Source: Pedosphaera sp.
Lineage (GTDB): Bacteria; Verrucomicrobiota; Verrucomicrobiia; Limisphaerales; SIBE01
DNA: 37,323 nt
Assembly: GCA_009695265.1 (NCBI GenBank)
Contig: SIBE01000009.1
Coordinates: 1 to 37,323 of the forward strand
Direction: 5' to 3'
Below, in pieces: positions 1 through 8,422 of the stretch. The notes below the pieces were generated by a model, which was not told where the DNA came from, made no database searches, and worked only from the letters and a program-made list of their open reading frames with translations. Numbering within the stretch: position 1 is the first letter of the stretch; each line of letters opens with the position of its first letter. The position numbers and the translations under genes are program-made.

Positions 1-148
1 AAAAGTGGTAGTTGTGCCGGTGACGGATCAATTCTCCATCGCTGCGAACAACGACCTCGGTGACATCTGCATGGCCACGCCTGCGATTTCGGACGGCACG
101 ATTTTCTTCCGCACGCAGACCAAACTCATCGCCATTGGAGGCATGTGA
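1..148 (+). CDS. C-terminal end of a PQQ-like beta-propeller protein (partial)
   Basis: Only the last 48 codons are present; the reading frame enters at base 2 and stops with TGA at 146-148. The peptide contains SDGTIFFRTQTKLIAIGG, the usual last strand of a PQQ-binding-like (BamB/quinoprotein) propeller repeat, in which a DGxIFxRTxxxLxAI pattern recurs. Such proteins are normally exported; the N-terminus is outside the window, so signal peptide and function cannot be judged. The stop lies about 80 bases before the porin gene on the same strand, so the two could share a transcript. Confidence 0.7.
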   Translation, partial: KVVVVPVTDQFSIAANNDLGDICMATPAISDGTIFFRTQTKLIAIGGM

Positions 149-228
149 ACCGGTCTCATCCGGGTTCTTTCTTGCGCGAATGCTTCTCGGGTGTCCATAG
201 TGGCGACACGTTTCCAAACCAGAGACCT

Positions 229-1473
229 ATGATTAATCTAAATAAATGGACGAGCCGTCTGGCTGCACTCGGGCTCGCCAGCGTTCCAGTGACATCGTCG
301 GCGGAAGAAGCTAAGCCAAGTGGCGTCTTGTCCGCCCTGTCCTCGACCGCCATCAGCGGATACGTCAACACCTCAATGCACTGGAATACCGGGACGGGCA
401 ATGACTCCCTCCCGGCCCATGGTTACAACACGGCCTCAAAAGCTGATGGCTTCAACCTCGACGTGGTGAAGCTGCAGATCGAGAAGCCGCTCGACGAAGC
501 CCAATGGTCGGCTGGCTACAATGCGGAACTGCTCTTCGGCGGCGATGCAGCGGCTTACGGCACTACGCTCGATCAAAACGGTGATAGCAGAGCTGCCGCC
601 ATTAAGCAGGCGTATGTCACCTGGCGTGTTCCGGTCCACAACGGCCTTGATTTCAAGCTTGGTGTGTTCGACGCCATCAATGGCTACGAATCCTTCGATG
701 CGGGCAACAACCCGAACTACACCCGCTCCTACGGCTTCAGCATCGAGCCGACCACCCACACCGGCGTTCTCGCCTCCTACAAATTGAACGAGGCCCTCAG
801 TTTCTCGGCTGGTATCGGCAACACCATCAGTCCGGCGATCAACCAGAAGGCCAACCCGCCGATGGCTCAATCCTACAAGACTTACATGGGTTCCGTCGCG
901 CTTACCGCTCCGGAAAACTGGGGCTTCCTCTCTGGATCCACTCTATCTGCCGGTGTTGTCAACGGTTACAGCACCGAAGCTGACTGGAATCAAAGCAGCT
1001 ATTACCTCGGTGCGACGCTCAACACTCCGCTCAAGAACCTGAAGGTCGGGGCCTCGCTCGACTACCTGACTACCACTGGCTATCACTCTGGAAGTTCGGA
1101 TAGCGATGGTGATGCAGCCGCGTTCACTCTCTACACCTCGCTCCAAGCGACCGAGAAGCTCAGCCTGCACCTCCGCGGTGAATACACTGAAACGGATACT
1201 GGCCTGCTTGGGACCCTTCCGACTCACGACCTCGAAGACGACGGCTCAGGCATTGCCGACGGCAACAGCAAGATCCTTGCTCTCACCACCACTCTCCGAT
1301 ACGACCTCTGGAACAACGTCCTGAGCCGTCTTGAAATCCGCTGGGATCACCAATGCGGTGACGGTGCCATGGTCGGCTGGGGATCAGCCTCAAAAGGCCC
1401 CCTGGGCGGCCTTTCGGCTGACCTGAAGCGCAACAACGTGCTGATCGCTCTGAACATCATCTACAAGTTTTAG
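229..1473 (+). CDS. Outer-membrane beta-barrel porin (BBP2/OmpL-like)
   Basis: Predicted outer-membrane channel. The frame is open from a GTG at 145, but the ATG at 229 is preferred because it is followed at once by a signal peptide (MINLNKWTSRLAALGLASVP, cleavage likely after TSSA). The mature part of about 390 residues alternates polar and hydrophobic residues, is rich in Gly, Tyr, Asn and aromatic residues, has repeated strands such as LSFSAGIGN and LSLHLRGEY, and ends in IIYKF; a C-terminal Phe is typical of Bam-assembled barrels. The general pattern (GYVNTSMHWN near the start, then a long barrel) resembles the putative beta-barrel porin-2 family common in Verrucomicrobiota and Planctomycetota. 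Substrate cannot be told. A terminator follows. Confidence 0.8.
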   Translation: MINLNKWTSRLAALGLASVPVTSSAEEAKPSGVLSALSSTAISGYVNTSMHWNTGTGNDSLPAHGYNTASKADGFNLDVVKLQIEKPLDEAQWSAGYNAELLFGGDAAAYGTTLDQNGDSRAAAIKQAYVTWRVPVHNGLDFKLGVFDAINGYESFDAGNNPNYTRSYGFSIEPTTHTGVLASYKLNEALSFSAGIGNTISPAINQKANPPMAQSYKTYMGSVALTAPENWGFLSGSTLSAGVVNGYSTEADWNQSSYYLGATLNTPLKNLKVGASLDYLTTTGYHSGSSDSDGDAAAFTLYTSLQATEKLSLHLRGEYTETDTGLLGTLPTHDLEDDGSGIADGNSKILALTTTLRYDLWNNVLSRLEIRWDHQCGDGAMVGWGSASKGPLGGLSADLKRNNVLIALNIIYKF

Positions 1474-1498
1474 TCTGCCTCGGTGAGGTGGAATCTTT

Positions 1499-1538
1499 CG
1501 CCCCCTTTCGGGAAACCGGAAGGGGGGGGTTCTTTTTT
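1499..1538 (+). terminator. Rho-independent terminator of the porin gene
   Basis: A C-rich arm (CCCCCTTTC) and a G-rich arm (GGAAGGGGGG) can pair, followed by TTCTTTTTT. It begins about 25 bases after the porin stop codon. The pairing contains mismatches, so it is less perfect than the other terminators in this window. Confidence 0.65.
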
Positions 1539-1591
1539 GGATTCGAAGGTTGCGGGCGTAAAGGGACCAATCTCGGCTTTTGCACATTCCT

Positions 1592-1622
1592 AAAAAAAGG
1601 GGCCAAGCATTCGCTTGGCCCC
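1592..1622 (-). terminator. Rho-independent terminator of the LamG gene
   Basis: Read on the minus strand, a perfect 10-bp stem (GGGGCCAAGC with GCTTGGCCCC) closes a 4-base loop and is followed by seven T. It lies 26 bases past the stop of the minus-strand LamG gene and is oriented for it. Confidence 0.9.
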
Positions 1623-1648
1623 TGCGCTTCTCTCGATGAGTTAACCTA

Positions 1649-4228
1649 TTATTGTTTAGCCCGATAGAATTTCATGAGCCCACTGAGTTGCACGGTCATT
1701 GGGCTGGCACCAGGCTGATCAGTCCACGGGCCTCCCACGGAGTTCGCCACCTGAAGCGTCCCGGTGAACGCGATCGTGAGGCCGCTGGTCGCCCGCGTGA
1801 GACTTAAGGTTGGCGCCGAGGCCGAGGCGGTCCACTGGTAGTAGGCCGGAATCGCGTCCGCTTTCGCGGCATCGTTGACCAACGTCCGCGTTCCGTCCGC
1901 GTTAAGCACAAACCACTCGAGGTTGGCGCTGCCTCCGGTTTGGTAATACATCAAGCGAAACGGGTAAATGCCCGCTTGCGATACATAGAATTGAAAAGGC
2001 GAATTGGCAACGCCACGAGCAGAACCGGCCGGAACAAGCGCATCAAAGAAGCCCAGCGTCACGCTGGTAGCCGCTTCGAGCGGATTGGTGCCCGCGCGTA
2101 CCAGGTAACCGTCAGCGCCGTTGGGGAACCCCGTCCAATCGGTATTCACGGCCATGGTGTACATCCCCGGGGTCTTGAACTCCAGTGCGGCGACGATTTC
2201 TTCCACGAAGTTTTGGGAGTCATCCGAGGTCCCTGGGATGCCAGGGAAAGTGGTGTCCAGATATCCAGGGTCATTGAAATAGCCGTTGGCCCCACTGGTG
2301 GTATCAAAGTTGATTACCCCCGGCCATGTGAAATACCCTTTGCCGTCCACGCCGCCTGCGTCGGCAAGATTCGCCACGTTTGGTCCATTCCGACCCGCCA
2401 GTAAAGCTTCGTTATAGGCGATCGTGCCGTCTTGGGAACCTCCGTCGGTTTGATAAGTTCGGATCTTGAAGCCCTTCTTGGCTTTGTCAACCGCGCTGCC
2501 CGACAATAAGGCGTTGGCTGGCAAGGTGGCAAAGGATGCCACGATCAAACTGGCGCTGCTGCTGTAAGAAACGCCTTTGGTATCCTTGATCGTGAGACTG
2601 GACGTATTGCTGGAGCCCGATTGGATTGGAGCGTTGGGAAACTTATAAGTGATCGTCGTGGTAGCCCCACTCTTGGTCACGGTAGTGGGTGTGACTTTGA
2701 CTCCATTGAAAGAAAGGGATATCGCGTTCGCATCCACGATGCTTCCAGCCGCGTCGGTCACACCGATGCTAAAACTGAGGGGCGAAATGCTCGGGTTCGC
2801 GATGATCAAACCGCCTGCTCCGGCGGAAGGCACGGACTGGGCATCCAGTTGCGCTGCGGTGAGCATCCCGCTGGAGACCTTCAAACGGTCCACCGATCCA
2901 ATATATTGCAGCGCGCCGTTCCATTCCGCGCCGATGCTGAAGAGCTTTTGCGTACGAGTGAAATTGACGCCGCGAGTGTAAGCGACAGTATCTCCGAGGG
3001 TGCCATCGACGTAAAACCGCAATTCCTTCCCGTTCTCGTGAATGACAGCGATATGATGCCACGCACCATCGTCTGGAATGGCGGCTTGCGATCGCACGTC
3101 CGCAATCCCCAAGGTCGTCACGAACACAGTCCGGTCGTTGTTCACGGAAAAGGAAACGGCACCGCCCGGTCCGTTGGCGTAGTAGAACACCTGACGGCCA
3201 GCGGGGTTGCCAGCGAATTTCACCCAGGCTTGCAGAGTGAATGAGGGATTCTTTGGGTCAAGCTGCAGCCGCGTGTCGGGATCGTTCACGGTGAAGTATT
3301 GGCCCGCTTCAAAATGAACCGCCGAATCGCCGGCTTTGCCGGAGGGCGCGGCGGTCTCGAAGGTGGGCGAGTTGGCTGGGACAGCCGGCAAGCCCTTCAA
3401 ACTGTTAATCGTATCCGTCACCGTCGTGCCAGTCCCTTCGTCGAATGCAAAAGCAATAAGGCTGGCGGGCGGCGCGGCCTGAGAATCCAATTGATCCGGC
3501 TTGAGCATCCCGCTGGAAACCTTCAGACGGTCCACCGATCCAATATATTGCAGCGCGCCGTTCCATTCCGCGCCGATGCTGAAGAGCTTTTGCGTACGAG
3601 TGAAATTGACGCCGTTTGTGTAAGCGACAGTGTCGCCGAGAGCGCCATCGACGTAAAACCGCAATTCCTTCCCAGCTTCGTGAATGACCGCGATATGATG
3701 CCACGCGCCATCGTCTGGGATCGCGGCTTGCGATCGCACGTCCGCAATCCCCAAGGTCGTCACGAACACGGTCCGGTCGTTGTTCACGGAAAAGGAAACC
3801 GCACCGCCCGGTCCGTTGGCGTAGTAGAACACCTGACGGCCAGCGGGGTTGCCAGCAAATTTCACCCAGGCTTGCAGAGTGAATGAGGGATTCTTTGGGT
3901 CAAGCTGCAGCCGCGTGTCGGGATCGTTCACGGTGAAGTATTGGCCCGCTTCAAAATGAACCGCCGAATCGCCGGCTTTGCCGGAAGGCGCGGCGGTCTC
4001 GAAAGTGGGAGGTTTGGCTGGGACAGCGGGCAAGCCGGTCAGGCTGTTGATAGTATCGGTCACCTTCGTGCCGCTCCCCTCGTCAAATCCAAAATCGATG
4101 AGCGAGCTAGCTGCCGACACGCTACCAGTAAAGTACACCGACGCCGCCGCCAACAAACTTAACCCTAATAATTTGGGCGAATAAGTTGCCATGGTTCCTA
4201 CTGTAATTGCTGAATTCTTGTTGCTCAT
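1649..4228 (-). CDS. Secreted protein with two LamG domains and a PA14-like region
   Basis: Large exported protein of 859 residues, probably a carbohydrate- or surface-binding protein. The start at 4228 is fixed by AAGGAG eight bases upstream. A signal peptide covers residues 1-39, ending GSVSA. Two LamG (concanavalin-A-like, Laminin_G_3) domains follow at about 44-252 and 258-466, each with WHHIAVIHE and RFYVDG strands; 111 consecutive residues are identical between them. Then come an Ig-like linker (about 475-570), a PA14-like region (about 575-790, with YTMAVNTDWTGFPNGADG and GIYPFRLMYYQTGGSANLEW) and a short C-terminal module ending GLMKFYRAKQ, a tail common in exported verrucomicrobial proteins and possibly a sorting signal. 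No catalytic motif is visible. The neighbouring genes give no substrate. Confidence 0.85.
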   Translation of the reverse strand: MSNKNSAITVGTMATYSPKLLGLSLLAAASVYFTGSVSAASSLIDFGFDEGSGTKVTDTINSLTGLPAVPAKPPTFETAAPSGKAGDSAVHFEAGQYFTVNDPDTRLQLDPKNPSFTLQAWVKFAGNPAGRQVFYYANGPGGAVSFSVNNDRTVFVTTLGIADVRSQAAIPDDGAWHHIAVIHEAGKELRFYVDGALGDTVAYTNGVNFTRTQKLFSIGAEWNGALQYIGSVDRLKVSSGMLKPDQLDSQAAPPASLIAFAFDEGTGTTVTDTINSLKGLPAVPANSPTFETAAPSGKAGDSAVHFEAGQYFTVNDPDTRLQLDPKNPSFTLQAWVKFAGNPAGRQVFYYANGPGGAVSFSVNNDRTVFVTTLGIADVRSQAAIPDDGAWHHIAVIHENGKELRFYVDGTLGDTVAYTRGVNFTRTQKLFSIGAEWNGALQYIGSVDRLKVSSGMLTAAQLDAQSVPSAGAGGLIIANPSISPLSFSIGVTDAAGSIVDANAISLSFNGVKVTPTTVTKSGATTTITYKFPNAPIQSGSSNTSSLTIKDTKGVSYSSSASLIVASFATLPANALLSGSAVDKAKKGFKIRTYQTDGGSQDGTIAYNEALLAGRNGPNVANLADAGGVDGKGYFTWPGVINFDTTSGANGYFNDPGYLDTTFPGIPGTSDDSQNFVEEIVAALEFKTPGMYTMAVNTDWTGFPNGADGYLVRAGTNPLEAATSVTLGFFDALVPAGSARGVANSPFQFYVSQAGIYPFRLMYYQTGGSANLEWFVLNADGTRTLVNDAAKADAIPAYYQWTASASAPTLSLTRATSGLTIAFTGTLQVANSVGGPWTDQPGASPMTVQLSGLMKFYRAKQ
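2861..3458. repeat. Intragenic direct repeat, copy encoding the second LamG domain
   Basis: This stretch recurs 642 bases downstream (exactly 214 codons) with no visible gap and only scattered substitutions. The centre is almost identical in DNA; the edges near 3400-3458 are more diverged. It encodes the second LamG domain of the minus-strand gene. Confidence 0.9.
3503..4100. repeat. Intragenic direct repeat, copy encoding the first LamG domain
   Basis: Partner of the 2861-3458 repeat, encoding the first LamG domain. Low synonymous divergence across most of the unit points to recent duplication or continuing gene conversion. Confidence 0.9.
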
Positions 4229-4236
4229 TGGTTATT

Positions 4237-4242
4237 CTCCTT
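4237..4242 (-). promoter_or_regulatory. Shine-Dalgarno site of the LamG gene
   Basis: Minus-strand AAGGAG eight bases before the ATG at 4228. It is one of the few strong ribosome-binding sites in the window and fixes the LamG start. Confidence 0.8.
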
Positions 4243-4458
4243 GATCCGTAGCCGATTGAACAGCTACGACGTTACTGCCTTGAGGCGTTTCCCTCCCAGA
4301 ACAGATCATCTTAGGGTCGTTTATCTTTATTATTCCTTGCCGAATTTAGTAAATCCCCCATCCATGATGCACCCTCATGCACCGTTGGGTTCACAAGGAA
4401 AGAGACTGAATGGAGGGCATTCAGATGTCAACCGCGAAAACAATTCTCTCAGCAATTC

Positions 4459-5106
4459 TCATTTTGCCGACTCACTTTTACCCGGTTGTAGTTTGCGTCC
4501 TTCGATGACGTAATAGACCAGAAAAGCGGTGCCGATCCCGATGAGGATGCCGCTGAAACTCCATGAGAATTCGAACGCCCCACCCGCGCCAACCCCGAGC
4601 AATATGAGCCCCGGTTTGAGGCCGTTGCCCTGCTTGGACGGCTCTTTGCGGAGCCCCTGCATTGCCAGGTCTTCGGGATCATTCACCGCACTTGTAGGGA
4701 AGGGAGGCAGATCCAATCCCTTATCCAACGCAGCCATGCGTTCCTCGTGACAGATCTTTAATAACTCGTGACGCTTCCGGTAATCGACCCAGATGGCGAA
4801 GAACGCGATCCCGATTCCGAACACCACAGCGACAAATCCGATGCTGATGCCGACAGTTTCCATCCATTCCTCGTGAGTACTTTGTTCACGGGATTTTTTG
4901 ACCGACCCCGGCGCGGCCCGTTTCGACTCAGTTTCGAGAGGTGGCTGGGCGGCGGGCTGCGTTACCGGTCCCGAAGCCGCAGCCGGATCGATCGCGGTGT
5001 CCGCGCTTTCGACGGATGCGATGGAGGCGAGCAGCAAAGCCGCCAGCAACGTGAAGGCCTTCGCCTTCCGAGTTTGAATCCGCAATGTGATGGTTTGGTT
5101 TGTCAT
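4459..5106 (-). CDS. DUF6249-family membrane protein
   Basis: Predicted inner-membrane protein of 215 residues. The frame is open further upstream, but the ATG at 5106 is chosen because a signal/anchor (KAFTLLAALLLASIASVESA) follows directly. Next come an Ala/Pro/Glu-rich linker, a membrane helix (ISIGFVAVVFGIGIAFFAIW), a basic segment DYRKRHELLKICHEERMAALDKG with the re-entrant motif LDLPPFP, and two C-terminal hydrophobic helices ending VYYVIEGRKL. The helix followed by YRKRHELL and HEERMAALDKGLDLP is characteristic of DUF6249. Its biochemical role is unknown. It is divergent from an ECF sigma/anti-sigma pair, and the spacer carries mirror-image promoter-like sequences, so co-regulation by that sigma factor is plausible. 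Confidence 0.75.
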   Translation of the reverse strand: MTNQTITLRIQTRKAKAFTLLAALLLASIASVESADTAIDPAAASGPVTQPAAQPPLETESKRAAPGSVKKSREQSTHEEWMETVGISIGFVAVVFGIGIAFFAIWVDYRKRHELLKICHEERMAALDKGLDLPPFPTSAVNDPEDLAMQGLRKEPSKQGNGLKPGLILLGVGAGGAFEFSWSFSGILIGIGTAFLVYYVIEGRKLQPGKSESAK

Positions 5107-5113
5107 ACGCTTC

Positions 5114-5143
5114 TTGATACTTAGGTAGTGACAAAAAAGTTTC
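5114..5143 (-). promoter_or_regulatory. Candidate ECF-type promoter of the DUF6249 gene
   Basis: On the minus strand GAAACT (5143-5138) is followed after 18 bases by TATCAA (5119-5114). The ATG at 5106 lies 7 bases after the -10-like element, so the mRNA could be nearly leaderless. The layout mirrors the plus-strand candidate at 5167-5196. Inferred from sequence only. Confidence 0.45.
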
Positions 5144-5171
5144 AAAAGCGCTCGGATTTCTACTTTGAAAC
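5139..5171. promoter_or_regulatory. Inverted repeat between divergent genes
   Basis: GTTTCAAAAG (5139-5148) faces CTTTGAAAC (5163-5171) across 14 bases. The arms coincide with the two -35-like elements; they may be back-to-back sigma recognition sites or an operator. Confidence 0.5.
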
Positions 5172-5196
5172 CTTTTGGCACGGGGCGCAGTATAAA
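5167..5196 (+). promoter_or_regulatory. Candidate ECF-type promoter of the sigma factor gene
   Basis: GAAACC (5167-5172), an 18-base spacer and TATAAA (5191-5196). The same hexamer type and spacing occur on the opposite strand for the DUF6249 gene, as expected if the sigma factor controls both. An in-frame ATG at 5202 lies 5 bases after the -10-like element and the preferred ATG is at 5244. Confidence 0.45.
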
Positions 5197-5243
5197 CCTC
5201 GATGTGCTCTCGGTCGGCCGGGCTGTCCCATGGGCAATCACCG

Positions 5244-5816
5244 ATGGATGAAACCGACATACGCCAGTTGCTCGCGGCCGGACGCCAGCGCGAAGCCTTT
5301 GAGCTCATCATGGATCGTATTCAAGAAAAAGTGTTTCACCTTGCCTTGAGTATGACTGATCACGAAGCCACCGCTCGCGACCTCGCTCAAGATGCTCTGT
5401 TACGGGTCTGGAAAGCTCTGCCTACCTACAATGGCAGCGCCTCGCTCTCGACGTGGATTTACACCATCACTCGCAATGTCTGCCTGACAGAACTGACCCG
5501 GGCTGCTCGTCGGCCAACGGTACCGCTCGACGCACCAGAGTTCGCCGGCCTATTGGAATCATTCGCTGGCGCCGATTCGTCGGAGGTCGCTTCCGGCATG
5601 GATATTGAACCGATGTTGGTTCGCCTGCCGGAGAAATATCAGCAAGTGCTCCGGCTGTTTTACCTGGAGCAAAAGTCGTATGAGGAAACCGCCTCACTGC
5701 TGGGTCAACCTCTTGGCACCGTGAAAACCAACCTATTTCGCGCTCGCAAGGAACTGGCTCGGCTAGCGCTCTTAAACGAAAGTCAGATCTTCGGTTCACA
5801 AACCAAACGAGCATGA
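5244..5816 (+). CDS. ECF-subfamily RNA polymerase sigma-70 factor
   Basis: Extracytoplasmic-function sigma factor of about 190 residues that directs RNA polymerase to stress or envelope promoters. Region 2 is visible as FHLALSMTDHEATARDLAQD followed by ALLRVWKALPTY and the STWIYTITRNVCLTELTRAA segment. Region 4 follows as LVRLPEKYQQVLRLFYLEQK, then SYEETASLLGQPLGTVKTNL and FRARKELARL, the helix-turn-helix that reads the -35. The ATG at 5244 gives the usual short N-terminus; an in-frame ATG at 5202 would add 14 residues and would fit a leaderless mRNA. The stop overlaps the next start (ATGA at 5813-5816), so sigma and anti-sigma are translationally coupled. Confidence 0.93.
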   Translation: MDETDIRQLLAAGRQREAFELIMDRIQEKVFHLALSMTDHEATARDLAQDALLRVWKALPTYNGSASLSTWIYTITRNVCLTELTRAARRPTVPLDAPEFAGLLESFAGADSSEVASGMDIEPMLVRLPEKYQQVLRLFYLEQKSYEETASLLGQPLGTVKTNLFRARKELARLALLNESQIFGSQTKRA

Positions 5817-6367
5817 ACTGCTACGATTGCCAAAGCCGGGTTTGCGATCTATTGGACGCTGGAAAAAGCATCCAAACGGAAGTGGCCCTGGAAATGCACA
5901 TGGCCGAGTGCGCGACGTGCCGGGAGTTTCACGACGTTTGGGCTGGGCTGGATGCGCGCCTCACCCGGCACAACTCCACGGCTGCTTTGCCGGAAGACTT
6001 CAAAGCAACTCTGATGACGAGGCTTCCGGCACCACGCCCCCGTTTGATGCCTGCGGAAGTCGCATTACGGCGAACGCAATACGAACGGGAGTATCGTCAG
6101 GCGATGGCTCCCTTCCCAGGGCGCTACCTATCCATGCCTCCTGCTAGGTTGCTGTGGTTGCTCTCACTGGTTGCCGGATTGGCGATGGCCGGTTTTTTTC
6201 TGCCTGAGGTCCTGCGCGCAGCGTCTGCTCTCGCGGTGGTGGCGTTCGGGAACGATTCATCACGACAGACCATGCTTCTCTTCTGCTGGAGCCTCGGTCT
6301 GGCGTCCATGCTCTACGGCTTACGCCATTCGTGGCATTCTCTCAGGCACCATCTGCCCCATTGGTGA
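5813..6367 (+). CDS. Zinc-finger anti-sigma factor, membrane-bound
   Basis: Predicted partner that sequesters the upstream ECF sigma factor. The N-terminal cytoplasmic part carries the ZAS motif H29-x3-C33-x2-C36 (HMAECATC), with further cysteines at 3, 6 and 11. A charged linker follows, then two hydrophobic helices at about 112-130 and 152-170, with a short His-rich tail (SLRHHLPHW). Two helices would place both ends in the cytoplasm, leaving only a short loop outside, so it is unlikely to be a large periplasmic sensor. The start overlaps the sigma stop by four bases. Confidence 0.85.
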   Translation: MNCYDCQSRVCDLLDAGKSIQTEVALEMHMAECATCREFHDVWAGLDARLTRHNSTAALPEDFKATLMTRLPAPRPRLMPAEVALRRTQYEREYRQAMAPFPGRYLSMPPARLLWLLSLVAGLAMAGFFLPEVLRAASALAVVAFGNDSSRQTMLLFCWSLGLASMLYGLRHSWHSLRHHLPHW

Positions 6368-6580
6368 ATCGCTCGCCTGTCGCTCCGCCCCTGCAAGAAG
6401 TGATTGTCCTGAAAACAGCGTGGTTGATGTTTAATTTGCCTAACTTTTCCGGTTCAGCGCTTTGGCTGGTGTTCATTCCTAAAGCTCGTTTCATCTTTAA
6501 ACTGTCTTGAACATCCGAAGTCCCTTTGCGAGCGTTACTGAGTGTTCCACCATTTCAAACGGTCCAACAAGGTAAAGAAC

Positions 6581-8422
6581 GTGTTCAAGAGGTTCAGCAT
6601 CTCGTCAGCAATCTGTTGGACTTTGTCTTTCGCCGCTCCCGCTCAATGCGCGGCAGCGGCACCCTCTCAATCTGCGACGTCCTCGACGCCTGCGACCCTG
6701 AAGGTGTATCGCGACTTTGCGCTGGGTCGCGAAGGAAACCCAGAGAGCGGTCGAGAGCTTTTCTCCGCCGAACAAAAGGGCGCCTGCTTCAAATGCCACA
6801 CGGTGGATGGAAGCAGCGGCAAGGCGGGTCCGGATTTGTTCGCGGTCGGCGACAAGTTTCCACGGCGCGAGCTGATTCAGTCGATCCTCGAACCTTCCTC
6901 AACCATCGCCGTGGGCTACGGAACCACGACACTGGAGACCAAGGCGGGCGAAGAACATCTCGGGATTGTGAAACAGGCCACAGATGCCTGGACCGAACTC
7001 ATGTTGGCGGACGGCAAGCTGGTTCGGATCGCTGCCCGCGACATCAAAGCGCAGCGCGGCAGCACGGTTTCACTCATGCCGGAAGGCTTGCACGCGTTGT
7101 TGTCGCTACAGGAGTTCACCGACCTGGTTGAGTATCTCGTCACGCTCAAGCAACCCGACAACGCGCTCACGAGCAATCGCGGCATGCCCATCGATATTTC
7201 CGAGCTACCAAGGCCGATCAGCGTTCGCCCGTTCTTCACCGAGGATCTGCGATTCCCACACGCGTTCGTCCACAAGCCGGGAGACATCCGCTACGGATTA
7301 GTGTGGTTCGGTCAGGTTCCAGGCATTAGCAACGCCTTTTTAGTAGTGCATCAGACGGGGAAAATCTGGCTGCTCGATAAGAAATCGGACGGCGACTCGA
7401 AGGCGTTGTTCGCCGATTTTGGTGAAGAACTCTTCAACGAGCGGGGACCGAACGGGCTGCTCGGGTGGGCGTTTCACCCGAAGTTCAGGGAGAACCGGAA
7501 GTATTACCTCAAGCACCAGGTGTTCGAGGACAGCAAGATCGCGACAGTGGTGGTGGAGAAACAGGCCGCGCCGGACTTCCGGCACGATTCCGGGCAACCT
7601 TCGCGTCGGCTGCTGAAGATCATCAGCACGACCCAGGACCACAGCGGTGGCTGTATTCAATTCGGACCAGATGGCTTGCTCTACATCGCGATGGGTGATA
7701 CTGGCCCGCAGCAGGACCCACAAGGACACGGACAGGACATGACGACCCTTCTCGGCAAGATCACGCGCATCGACGTGGACCAAGCCAGCGAGGGTCTCCC
7801 CTACGCCATTCCCGCGGATAATCCGTTTCGCGACCTGCCTGGCGCGCGACCGGAGATTTGGGCGGCTGGCTTCCGCGAGCCGTGGCGGTTCAGCTTCGAT
7901 CCCACCAGCGGCGATCTTTGGGTCGGCGATGTCGGGCAGGATCGAGTGGAAGAAGTGACGATCGTGCGACGCGGCGAAAATCACGGCTGGAACGTTTACG
8001 AAGGGTTTGAGCCGTTTTCGAATCGCTACCGCAAAGACGGGGCGAATTACGTTCCGCCAATCTTCGCCTACAAGCGAAAATACGGCAACTCGATTACCGG
8101 CGGCTACGTCTATCGAGGCGACAAGCAGTCGTCGTTCTACGGCGTTTACGTCTGCGGCGACTACACCTCCAAACGCATCTGGGGGCTGACTCAAGAGAAT
8201 CGCGTGCTAAAGACCATCCGACAAATCGGCACATCGCCGCAGGGGATTGCTTCATTCGCCAGCGATGAACAGGGTGAAATCTATGTCGTGGGCTATGAGG
8301 GCATGATTTATAAGCTCGATTTCTCCGGAGTCACGTTTGATGAAGGGACGAGAGCTGCGTCCGCTCGCCCGGCAAGCGCGCCCGCAGCCGAAGGATCAGG
8401 CCGCAAAAAAAGCGAGAAGTGA
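6581..8422 (+). CDS. Secreted cytochrome c / PQQ-type sugar dehydrogenase fusion
   Basis: Predicted periplasmic oxidoreductase that oxidises a sugar or polyol and passes electrons to an attached haem. The GTG at 6581 is preferred: AAGG lies 8 bases upstream and a normal signal peptide (FKRFSISSAICWTLSFAAPA) follows; the frame is open to a GTG at 6542. A small cytochrome c domain comes first, with haem site CFKCH about 70 residues in and a later stretch resembling the haem-binding domains of Planctomycetota/Verrucomicrobia. The larger part is a six-bladed glucose/sorbosone-dehydrogenase (GSDH, Hhip-like) propeller, with HSGGCIQFGPDGLLYIAMGD, EIWAAGFREPWRFSFDPTSG and GENHGWNVYEG. The C-terminus is an Ala/Lys-rich tail. 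Substrate is unknown; aldose 1-epimerase and acid-sugar genes lie downstream. Confidence 0.87.
   Translation: MFKRFSISSAICWTLSFAAPAQCAAAAPSQSATSSTPATLKVYRDFALGREGNPESGRELFSAEQKGACFKCHTVDGSSGKAGPDLFAVGDKFPRRELIQSILEPSSTIAVGYGTTTLETKAGEEHLGIVKQATDAWTELMLADGKLVRIAARDIKAQRGSTVSLMPEGLHALLSLQEFTDLVEYLVTLKQPDNALTSNRGMPIDISELPRPISVRPFFTEDLRFPHAFVHKPGDIRYGLVWFGQVPGISNAFLVVHQTGKIWLLDKKSDGDSKALFADFGEELFNERGPNGLLGWAFHPKFRENRKYYLKHQVFEDSKIATVVVEKQAAPDFRHDSGQPSRRLLKIISTTQDHSGGCIQFGPDGLLYIAMGDTGPQQDPQGHGQDMTTLLGKITRIDVDQASEGLPYAIPADNPFRDLPGARPEIWAAGFREPWRFSFDPTSGDLWVGDVGQDRVEEVTIVRRGENHGWNVYEGFEPFSNRYRKDGANYVPPIFAYKRKYGNSITGGYVYRGDKQSSFYGVYVCGDYTSKRIWGLTQENRVLKTIRQIGTSPQGIASFASDEQGEIYVVGYEGMIYKLDFSGVTFDEGTRAASARPASAPAAEGSGRKKSEK

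Noticed and set aside
7340-8194. Open frame of 284 codons antisense to the sugar dehydrogenase
   Set aside because: It lies wholly within a well-supported gene and its Arg/Val-rich translation has no recognisable domain.
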